Positions 1-5,397 of a DNA stretch of 6,654 nt are shown piece after piece. The stretch comes from Betaproteobacteria bacterium (GTDB lineage: Bacteria; Pseudomonadota; Gammaproteobacteria; Burkholderiales; SG8-41), in the NCBI GenBank assembly GCA_020028375.1, contig JAHZNX010000130.1, positions 1 through 6,654 of the forward strand, in the 5' to 3' direction. The notes under the pieces are model-generated. The model was not told the DNA's origin. It did not search any database and was given only the letters and a program-made list of their open reading frames with translations. The position numbers were made by a program, and so were the translations under genes. How positions within the stretch are numbered: position 1 is the stretch's first letter; every line of letters starts with the position of its first letter.

Positions 1-330
1 GGCTGGCGCGCGGGCCAGATCATCGCGGTGCCGGCGGAAGTGGATGGCGGGGACGCCGCCGCGCTGCTCGAGCTGGGCATCAAGCCCCGGCTCAACGTGA
101 GCGAGCTGAAGCGGCGCGGCGTGTCGCCGGCCGCCCCGGTCGAGGAGGGACCCGCGGCAGCGCTGATCGCGGCGGAATCCGAGACCGGGCTGAGCTACTG
201 GCTGGGGCTCAACAATTTCTACGTGATCACGCGCTACAACCACAGCATCAATTACGCGCTCGCGGTGCACGAGCTGGCAACCGAGCTGCGCGCCCAGTTC
301 CGGCCCGAAGATCGGAGCCCATCTCAATGA
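1..330 (+). CDS. mltB: Membrane-bound lytic murein transglycosylase B, C-terminal part (5' end outside window)
   Basis: This is the last 109 codons of an open frame that enters from the left edge and stops at TGA 328-330. MltB-family enzymes cleave the MurNAc-GlcNAc bond of peptidoglycan without water, leaving 1,6-anhydro-MurNAc ends, and act in the periplasm or at the outer membrane. The recognisable part is the family's C-terminal signature, here LGLNNFYVITRYNHSINYAL, followed by a helix (AVHELATEL). The preceding segment (GWRAGQIIAVP, then a region on residue exposure and LGI) fits the same domain. The catalytic glutamate and signal or lipoprotein sequence lie upstream and cannot be checked. 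It ends 4 bp before the end of the oppositely oriented fbpC, with no gap for a separate terminator. Family assignment is firm; MltB versus a close paralogue is less certain because only the tail is visible. Confidence 0.9.
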   Translation, partial: GWRAGQIIAVPAEVDGGDAAALLELGIKPRLNVSELKRRGVSPAAPVEEGPAAALIAAESETGLSYWLGLNNFYVITRYNHSINYALAVHELATELRAQFRPEDRSPSQ

Positions 331-334
331 GGCT

Positions 335-1459
335 CTACGGCCGCGCGGCTTCGCGGCGGAACGCGACCAGGTGGTCGATCTCGAGGCGGATTCCGATGCG
401 CTCGCCGATAGCGTGGTTGTGGTGGCTCGGCACGAGCGACAACACGCGCCCGCCGGCGGGCAGCTGCAGGGTATAAAGGAACTCCGCTCCGCGAAACGCC
501 TTGTGGAGTACCTTGGCCTGCAGCGGGCTCGCGTCGTCGTGCAGGATGTCGTCCGGCCGCAGCAGGACATCGACCTCCGTGCCCTGCGGCCAGCCGGAAG
601 GTTTTGCCTGGAACACGCCCAGCTCGAGCCGGATGCGGGCCTCCGCCAGCACCGTGCCCGGGAGGAACACGCCCTGTCCGACGAAATCCGCGACGTAGCG
701 GGTCGCCGGCTCGTGGTAGAGGCGGTAGGGCGTGTCCCATTGCTCGATCACGCCATCGCGCATGATGCCGATTTCATCGGCGAGATTGAATGCTTCGTGC
801 TGGTCATGCGTGACCAGGATGGCGGTCGTGTTCTGGTGCTTGAGGATCTCGCGCACCTCGACGCTCAACTGGGTGCGGAATTCCACGTCGAGATTGGAAA
901 ACGGCTCATCGAGCAGCAGCAGGTCCGGGCGCGGCGCGAGGGCGCGTGCAAGGGCGATGCGCTGCTGCTGCCCGCCGGACAGCTCGTCCGGATACTTGTC
1001 TCCCAGTCCGCCGAGCCTGACGGTTTCCAGCACTTCGTCCACGCGGCGCGCGCGCGCGTCGCGGTCTCCGTCGCGCAATCCGAACGCGATGTTCTCGGCC
1101 ACCGTGAGGTGCGGAAAGAGCGCGTAATCCTGGAACACCATTCCGACACGGCGTTCCTCGGTGGGAACGAGCGCGCCGCGCCGGCTCACCTGCTGGCCGT
1201 TCAGCCAGATCTCGCCGCCCGCAACCGGCTCGAAACCCGCAATGCAGCGCAGCACCGTCGTCTTGCCGCAGCCGCTCGCGCCGAGCAGGCAGCCGATCGT
1301 CCCCTTCGTGAGGGACATCGAAAGGCCCCGGATCACGTCGTTTGACCCGTAGGCGTGGCGCAGCCCTCGAACCGCGAGCAGCGGCAGGCTCAGGGGATCA
1401 GCGACGAGGCAGTCATTGCCGTGGGTGTCGGCGCCGGATTCACGTAAATTCAAAGACAT
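335..1459 (-). CDS. fbpC: Fe(III) ABC transporter ATP-binding protein (FbpC/FutC type)
   Basis: This 374-residue ATPase would power ferric iron import from the cytoplasmic face of the FbpB permease. All ABC motifs are present: Walker A GASGCGKTT (60-68), Q-loop around FQDYALFPH (109-117), signature LSGGQ (160-164), Walker B LLLLDEP (180-186), D-loop SNLD (188-191) and switch histidine H218 in VTHD. A C-terminal TOBE-like regulatory region (about 265-374) opens after the typical YVADFVGQG segment, which is characteristic of FbpC rather than of sugar or sulfate importers. Length matches the family (about 350). Before the first strand (PLLAVRGL, about 26-33) there is an extension of about 20 residues; no in-frame ATG, GTG or TTG closer to the domain exists, apart from TTG at codon 3, so ATG 1459 is kept. 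No good Shine-Dalgarno precedes it. It is divergent from fbpB and tail-to-tail with mltB. Substrate is inferred from neighbours. Confidence 0.93.
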   Translation of the reverse strand: MSLNLRESGADTHGNDCLVADPLSLPLLAVRGLRHAYGSNDVIRGLSMSLTKGTIGCLLGASGCGKTTVLRCIAGFEPVAGGEIWLNGQQVSRRGALVPTEERRVGMVFQDYALFPHLTVAENIAFGLRDGDRDARARRVDEVLETVRLGGLGDKYPDELSGGQQQRIALARALAPRPDLLLLDEPFSNLDVEFRTQLSVEVREILKHQNTTAILVTHDQHEAFNLADEIGIMRDGVIEQWDTPYRLYHEPATRYVADFVGQGVFLPGTVLAEARIRLELGVFQAKPSGWPQGTEVDVLLRPDDILHDDASPLQAKVLHKAFRGAEFLYTLQLPAGGRVLSLVPSHHNHAIGERIGIRLEIDHLVAFRREAARP

Positions 1460-1468
1460 ACGTATAAT
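1439..1468 (+). promoter_or_regulatory. Probable sigma-70 promoter for fbpB
   Basis: A perfect -10 TATAAT lies at 1463-1468. An 18-bp spacer separates it from a weak -35, TTCACG at 1439-1444 (4 of 6 to TTGACA). The start site would fall near 1475, giving a 5' leader of about 38 nt before the fbpB ATG at 1513. The -35 and spacer overlap the first codons of fbpC on the other strand, and the -10 begins 4 bp from the fbpC start codon, so transcription of the two genes may interfere. An 8-bp palindrome ATACGTAT (1458-1465) overlaps the -10. Only a half-match to a Fur site (ATAATGAT, 1464-1471) is present, so iron control at this promoter is not supported. Confidence 0.5.
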
Positions 1469-1512
1469 GATCGCATACCGGCCGATCGCGCCGGGGAAAC
1501 TGCCGGGAATCG

Positions 1513-3192
1513 ATGCGCATCGGGCGACTCACGACGATTGCGACGCTGATCGGGGCGCTGTGCGCGTTGCCGGTCGCGGCCGTGTTCTTCAACCTGTTTG
1601 CGGCGGGCACGCCCGGGATCTGGCAGCACCTTGCGCAAACCGTCCTGGCCGAGTACGCGGCGAATACGCTCTGGCTTCTGGTCGGTGTCGGCGCCGGCGT
1701 GATCGCGGTGGGCGTCGGCACCGCCTGGCTCACGTCCATGCACGAGTTTCCCGGACGGCGCATGTTCGAATGGGCGCTCATTCTGCCCCTCGCGATGCCC
1801 GCCTACGTCATCGCGTTCGTCTATACAGACCTGCTGCAGTTCGTGGGGCCGGTGCAGAGCTGGCTGCGCGAGCTGACCGGATGGTCGAAGGCGGACTACT
1901 GGTTCCCCGACGTGCGCTCGCTCGGAGGCGCGATCGCGGTGTTCATCTTCGTCCTCTATCCCTACGTGTACCTGCTCGCGCGGGGAGCATTCCTCGAGCG
2001 CTCGGCGAGCCCGCTCGAGGCGGGTCGGACGCTGGGCCTGGGCAATACCGCGGTGTTCTTCCGCGTGGCGCTGCCGCTCGCGCGCCCGGCCGTCGTCGCC
2101 GGCACGGCGCTGGCGCTGATGGAGACGATCGCCGATTTCGGCGCGGTGTCGTACTTCGGGGTGCCCACCTTCACCACCGGCATCTACCAGGCATGGTTCT
2201 CGATGGGAGAGCGCGTGGTCGCCGCCCAGCTTTCGGCGACGCTCCTCGGATTCGTCGTGCTGGTGCTGCTGCTCGAGCGCGTGAGCCGCGGCCGCAAGCG
2301 TTTCCACGAAACGTCCCAGCGCACGCGCGCCCCTTCGCGGGAGCGCCTCTCGGGCTTGCCGGCCGCCGCCGCGACGATGCTGTGCGCGATCCCGTTCACG
2401 CTCGGCTTCCTGCTGCCGGCGGGGCTGCTGCTGCGGATGGCGGTCGGCGAGGGTGACGCCCAGCTCGGCCCGCGCTTCCTGCAGCTGGCGGCGAACAGCG
2501 TGACGCTCGCGGCGCTCACTTCCGCGCTGCTGGTGGTGCTCGCGCTGCTGATGGCCTACAACGCCCGCCTGCATCCGGGCGTATTCAGCGTGAACCTCAA
2601 CCGCGTGGCCGCCCTGGGCTACGCCGTGCCGGGCCTGGTGATCGCGGTCGGCACGCTGATACCGCTCGCGCAACTCGACAACGCGCTCGACGCGTGGATG
2701 AGGGCGAGCTTCGGGATTTCGACCGGCTTGCTGCTGACGGGCGGCATCGTGGCCCTCGTTCTGGCCTACGTGGTGCGATTCTTCTCGATCGGGCTGCAGA
2801 CCGTCGACGCCTCGCTCGAGAAGGTGCGGCCGAGCATGGAGGACGCGGCGCGCAGCCTGGGCTGCGGGCCGGTCGAATCGCTGCTGCGAATACACGTGCC
2901 GATCATGGCGCGCGGTCTCTTCACGGCCGCGCTGCTCATCTTCGTGGAAGTCATGAAGGAGCTTCCCGCGACGCTGGTCATGCGGCCGTTCAATTTCGAC
3001 ACGCTGGCGACGCAGGTCTATACCCTGGCGCATGACGAGCGCCTGGCCGAGGCCTCCACTGCGGCCCTTGCGATCGTGGCGGTGGGCGTCATCCCCCTGA
3101 TCGCGATTTCGCACAATATCGCCCGGGCGCGGCGCGTCACCGGCGCGGAGCTCTTGCCCCGCCAGCCTGCCGCCGAAGCCTCCGCCCGTTGA
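1513..3192 (+). CDS. fbpB: Fe(III) ABC transporter permease, two fused permease domains (FbpB/FutB type)
   Basis: This 559-residue inner-membrane protein would form the whole translocation channel for ferric iron, with both permease halves in one chain as is usual for FbpB. Two ABC-permease EAA loops are visible, the contact sites for the ATPase: EAGRTLG (169-175, continuing to about 190) and EDAARSLG (443-450, continuing to about 465). Each half has several hydrophobic segments; the first starts at residue 7 and others include LILPLAMPAYVIAFVYT (91-107) and the IAVFIFVLYPYVYLLA stretch. A charged, basic linker (about 257-280, RGRKRFHET and following) joins the halves. The length is normal. 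A GGGAA (1505-1509) sits 3 nt before the ATG as a modest ribosome site. It is divergent from fbpC (53 bp) and convergent with fbpA (47 bp), so it is transcribed alone, probably from the TATAAT promoter at 1463. Related thiamine or other anion permeases are an alternative, but the FutA-type binding protein next door favours iron. Confidence 0.93.
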   Translation: MRIGRLTTIATLIGALCALPVAAVFFNLFAAGTPGIWQHLAQTVLAEYAANTLWLLVGVGAGVIAVGVGTAWLTSMHEFPGRRMFEWALILPLAMPAYVIAFVYTDLLQFVGPVQSWLRELTGWSKADYWFPDVRSLGGAIAVFIFVLYPYVYLLARGAFLERSASPLEAGRTLGLGNTAVFFRVALPLARPAVVAGTALALMETIADFGAVSYFGVPTFTTGIYQAWFSMGERVVAAQLSATLLGFVVLVLLLERVSRGRKRFHETSQRTRAPSRERLSGLPAAAATMLCAIPFTLGFLLPAGLLLRMAVGEGDAQLGPRFLQLAANSVTLAALTSALLVVLALLMAYNARLHPGVFSVNLNRVAALGYAVPGLVIAVGTLIPLAQLDNALDAWMRASFGISTGLLLTGGIVALVLAYVVRFFSIGLQTVDASLEKVRPSMEDAARSLGCGPVESLLRIHVPIMARGLFTAALLIFVEVMKELPATLVMRPFNFDTLATQVYTLAHDERLAEASTAALAIVAVGVIPLIAISHNIARARRVTGAELLPRQPAAEASAR

Positions 3193-3205
3193 ATTGAAGA
3201 TGGTG

Positions 3206-3240
3206 GGCACGGTGAGGCGGTCGGCGACTGCCGGAGTGCC
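3206..3240. terminator. Possible bidirectional stem-loop between convergent fbpB and fbpA
   Basis: In the 47-bp gap between the two stop codons there is a nested inverted repeat. The outer stem is GGCAC (3206-3210) with GTGCC (3236-3240). The inner stem is GGCGGT (3216-3221) with ACTGCC (3227-3232), including one G-T pair, and has a 5-nt loop. Its placement suits a shared terminator, and it touches the fbpA stop codon. Neither strand has a clear run of T residues after the hairpin, so it is not a canonical intrinsic terminator. Confidence 0.3.
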
Positions 3241-4289
3241 TATCTCAGGCCGACGATGTTGAAGGCCTTCTGGGCGAGCGGCTGGTTCTGGCCGAGCATG
3301 CCGACGTTGAGCTTGTCCTCGCGGAATGAGCCAAGCTGTGCCAATGCCGGGTTCTGGAGCCGGACGGTCGGCACCGCCGGCCACTCGTTGTTGCCGTTGG
3401 CGAAGTACGACTGGGCGTTCTCGCCCGCCAGGTATTCCAGGAACCGCAACGCGTTGTCGGGATTCGGCGCATGCCGCAGGATGCCGCCGCCGGAGATGTT
3501 GATATGGGTCCCGAAGCTCTTCTGGTTGGGAAAGATCACGCCGACCTTGTCGGCGGCGGCGCGGTCGTCCGGTTTTTTCGAGCTGGCGAGCCGCACGTAG
3601 TAATAGGTGTTGGTGAGGGCGACCTGGCATTCGCCGGCGGCCACGGCGAGAATCTGGTCGGTGTCCCCGCCTTTGGGATCGCGCGCGAGATTGGCCTTGA
3701 TGCCGCGCGCCCATTGCTGCGCCTTCTCTTCGCCGAGGCGGTCGATCAGGGCCGACATCAGCGACAGGTTGTAGACATGGCTCAGTGATCGCGTGCACAC
3801 CTTGCCCTTCATCGAGGGCGCGGCCAGGTCCTCGTAGGTCTGCACGGACGCGGGATCGACCAGCTGCTTGTTGTAGACGATCACGCGGGCGCGTTTCGAG
3901 AAGCCGAACCAGTGGCCGGAGGGCTCCCGCAGGTGGGCGGGGATGCGCTTATCGAGCACGGCCGACCGCACGGGCTGCAGCAGGCCCATCTGCTGCGCGC
4001 GCCACAGCCTCGCAACATCCACGGTGAGCAGGACATCCGCGGGGCTGTTGCGTCCCTCGTTTTTCAGTCGCTCGAGGAGGGCGTCCTCGGTTCCCTCGAT
4101 GCGATTGATCTTGATCCCGGTCTGGCGGGTGAAGTCCGCGTAAAGCGCTTCATCGGTCTGATAATGACGGGACGAATAGAGGTTCAGTTGCTTTTCCTGT
4201 CCCAGCGCCGCTCCGGCAAACGCCAGTGACAGCACGGCGATCATCGTGGGCAGGTTGGATCGGTTGCATCCGGTTAACTGTTTGATCAT
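3240..4289 (-). CDS. fbpA: Periplasmic Fe(III)-binding protein of the ABC importer (FbpA/FutA type)
   Basis: This 349-residue solute-binding protein would capture Fe3+ in the periplasm and deliver it to FbpB. A Sec signal peptide is visible: basic n-region (K3, R10), hydrophobic core about 14-29 (MIAVLSLAFAGAAL) and likely cleavage after ALG at residue 30. The mature start, LNLYSSRHYQTDEALY, is characteristic of the FutA subgroup. Candidate iron ligands are H42 and Y43 (SSRHY), Y173 (SHVYNLS) and Y229/Y230 (NTYYY). As I recall the FutA1 ligands (His54, Tyr55, Tyr185, Tyr241, Tyr242), the offset is a constant 12 residues, which strongly supports ferric iron as substrate. C165 (GKVC) and C221 (GEC) could form a disulfide. 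A third tyrosine, Y231, extends the motif. The gene ends at TAG 3240-3242. No clear Shine-Dalgarno precedes the ATG; the leader is T-rich. Its promoter carries a Fur box, so repression under iron-replete conditions is expected. It is divergent from the secretin-like gene. Confidence 0.95.
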   Translation of the reverse strand: MIKQLTGCNRSNLPTMIAVLSLAFAGAALGQEKQLNLYSSRHYQTDEALYADFTRQTGIKINRIEGTEDALLERLKNEGRNSPADVLLTVDVARLWRAQQMGLLQPVRSAVLDKRIPAHLREPSGHWFGFSKRARVIVYNKQLVDPASVQTYEDLAAPSMKGKVCTRSLSHVYNLSLMSALIDRLGEEKAQQWARGIKANLARDPKGGDTDQILAVAAGECQVALTNTYYYVRLASSKKPDDRAAADKVGVIFPNQKSFGTHINISGGGILRHAPNPDNALRFLEYLAGENAQSYFANGNNEWPAVPTVRLQNPALAQLGSFREDKLNVGMLGQNQPLAQKAFNIVGLR

Positions 4290-4336
4290 AAAAAAGAAGA
4301 CTAAAGTACTGGGTCGATGGGACTTACGACGGATAT

Positions 4337-4355
4337 GATAACGAGAATGATTCTC
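4337..4355. promoter_or_regulatory. Fur box (ferric uptake regulator operator)
   Basis: The 19-bp site GATAACGAGAATGATTCTC matches the Fur consensus GATAATGATAATCATTATC at 15 of 19 positions. It has the expected hexamer layout GATAAC, GAGAAT, one base, ATTCTC, with each hexamer 5 of 6. The core GAGAAT-G-ATTCTC (4343-4355) is a perfect inverted repeat. The site covers the -10 and the predicted start of fbpA, so Fe2+-Fur binding should block RNA polymerase. The right edge is about 73 bp upstream of the divergent secretin-like gene, whose control by this site is possible but not shown. Confidence 0.8.
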
Positions 4356-4378
4356 AACTAAAATGAGATGGGTGTCAA
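4350..4378 (-). promoter_or_regulatory. Probable sigma-70 promoter for fbpA
   Basis: On the minus strand a perfect -35 TTGACA (4378-4373) is followed by exactly 17 bp and then GAGAAT (4355-4350), which matches 4 of 6 bases of TATAAT, including the conserved second A and final T. Transcription would start near 4343, giving a leader of about 54 nt before the ATG at 4289. The weak -10 paired with a consensus -35 and optimal spacing is plausible. The -10 is contained within the Fur-box match, as expected for a Fur-repressed promoter. Confidence 0.65.
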
Positions 4379-4427
4379 CTTACCTGCAAGGCATGCGCTG
4401 TAACTTGCGCTTATTTCGCGACGTCTA

Positions 4428-5345
4428 ATGCCCATGAACCCATTCATGTTCCCCGAATGGCTGCAATCCGCCTTTAGGCGATGGCTCGCCGGCGTGCTGC
4501 TGGCACTCATGGCCGGCGCAGGCGCGCACGCGCAGCAAACGGTGCTAGAAGTGGTCTCGCTCCGCTATCGCACGGCGGCGGAAGTCATCCCGATTCTTCA
4601 GCCTATGCTGGCGCGCGAGGGGAGCCTGAGCGGCTACCAGGGACAGCTCGTCGTACGCACGACACCCGCGAACCTGGAGGAGATCAAGAGAGTGCTCGCC
4701 AGTCTCGACACCGCGCCGCGGCAGCTCGTCATCACGGTGCGGCAGGAAGCCGAGGCCGGCCGCAGCGCCAGCGCGGCCGAGGTCTCGGGGAGCGTCGGCG
4801 GCGATCACGGGCGGGTGACCATCCCCGGCGGACGCGACCCGCGCGGCGGTGGCAGCGTCGTGCTGCGCGACCGAGACGACAACGTGCGGCTGAACGTGCG
4901 CGAGGGCAGCGGCAGCCAGGCTGACCGCAATACGCAAACGGTGCGGGTCATGGAAGGGCGGGAGGCATTCGTGCGTATCGGCCAGTCGGTGCCCGTGCGT
5001 GAACGGCAGGTGCAGCGGTCGGTGGTGGGCGGACGGGTGGTGGAGAAGACCGTCGAAACCACGCAGTTCCGCGATACCACGGACGGCATCTACGTTCTGC
5101 CGCGCGTGAGCGGCGACCGCGTCACGCTCGACATCAGCGCGCAGCGCGAATCCCTTTCACGGGCGCACGGCGGGGTGAACGTGCAGGGTCTGGTGACGAC
5201 CGTTTCCGGACGGCTAGGCGAGTGGATCGAGATCGGCGGCGCGAGCCGGGACGCGAGCGCACAGCAATCGGTGCTGCTCGGACGCACAGCCACCGCGGCG
5301 CGCGACAGCCGGCGAGTGCTGATCAAGGTAGAGGAAGCGCGCTGA
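4428..5345 (+). CDS. Exported short secretin-like protein, function unknown
   Basis: This 305-residue protein has a clear Sec signal peptide: basic FRRW at 16-19, hydrophobic core 20-31 and cleavage after AHA at 35. The mature protein opens with a secretin N-domain-like module (about 37-105), seen in the strand-helix pattern LEVVSLRYRTAAEVIPILQ, then QGQLVVRTTPANLEEIKRVL and LDTAPRQLVITV. A Gly/Arg/Asp-rich, probably disordered linker follows (about 106-168). The C-terminal part (about 170-303) resembles part of the secretin domain: EGREAFVRIGQSVPV with GQxVP (185-189), then DGIYVLPRVSGDRVTLDI (P225). Full secretins are usually 400-700 residues and have several N-domains and a large outer-membrane barrel; here only one N-domain and a short C-terminal region exist. 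Start could be ATG 4428, 4434 or 4446; none has a good Shine-Dalgarno and all keep the signal peptide. No type II/III secretion or pilus genes are nearby. It could be a periplasmic or envelope accessory protein; its function is unknown to me. Confidence 0.8.
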   Translation: MPMNPFMFPEWLQSAFRRWLAGVLLALMAGAGAHAQQTVLEVVSLRYRTAAEVIPILQPMLAREGSLSGYQGQLVVRTTPANLEEIKRVLASLDTAPRQLVITVRQEAEAGRSASAAEVSGSVGGDHGRVTIPGGRDPRGGGSVVLRDRDDNVRLNVREGSGSQADRNTQTVRVMEGREAFVRIGQSVPVRERQVQRSVVGGRVVEKTVETTQFRDTTDGIYVLPRVSGDRVTLDISAQRESLSRAHGGVNVQGLVTTVSGRLGEWIEIGGASRDASAQQSVLLGRTATAARDSRRVLIKVEEAR

Positions 5346-5397
5346 GCAACCCCTTTTTGGGTGGCGTGCGGACAGGGCGCCCGTTACTATTGCCGGC
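5346..5397 (+). other. Short spacer between the secretin-like gene and yoaA
   Basis: These 52 bp separate two genes on the same strand. A weak imperfect hairpin (ACCC 5349-5352 with GGGT 5359-5362, loop containing five T) sits just after the stop codon but lacks a T-run on its far side, so it is not a convincing terminator. A TACTAT (5385-5390, 4 of 6 to TATAAT) lies 7 bp before the GTG without a well-spaced -35. Read-through from the upstream gene into yoaA is therefore possible. Confidence 0.35.

Noticed and set aside
340..357. Perfect GCCGCG / CGCGGC inverted repeat with a 6-nt loop near the mltB-fbpC junction, as a terminator
   Set aside because: It lies inside the fbpC coding end, is pure G+C as expected by chance here, and has no T-run on either side.
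371..1345. 324-codon plus-strand open frame opposite fbpC
   Set aside because: It is the antisense shadow of an ATPase with every ABC motif intact, and its own translation shows no recognisable domain.
1462..1480. Second Fur box in the fbpC-fbpB intergenic region
   Set aside because: Only the left half (ATAATGAT) matches; the right half has no agreement with the consensus, and the match is largely due to the TATAAT promoter element.
1450..3798. Very long open frame (782 codons) on the minus strand opposite fbpB and the end of fbpA
   Set aside because: Its translation is rich in Arg, His, Gln, Glu and Gly with no domain pattern, typical of the antisense of G+C-rich genes; the plus-strand frame is a clear permease with both EAA loops.
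4266..4268. Lipobox-like LTGC (residues 5-8) in FbpA, suggesting a lipoprotein
   Set aside because: The cysteine comes before, not after, the hydrophobic segment, so it cannot be a signal peptidase II site; the ordinary Sec signal peptide that follows explains the N-terminus.
5346..5365. Intrinsic terminator after the secretin-like gene
   Set aside because: The stem is only 4 bp plus a mismatch, and the T residues are in the loop rather than downstream of the hairpin.
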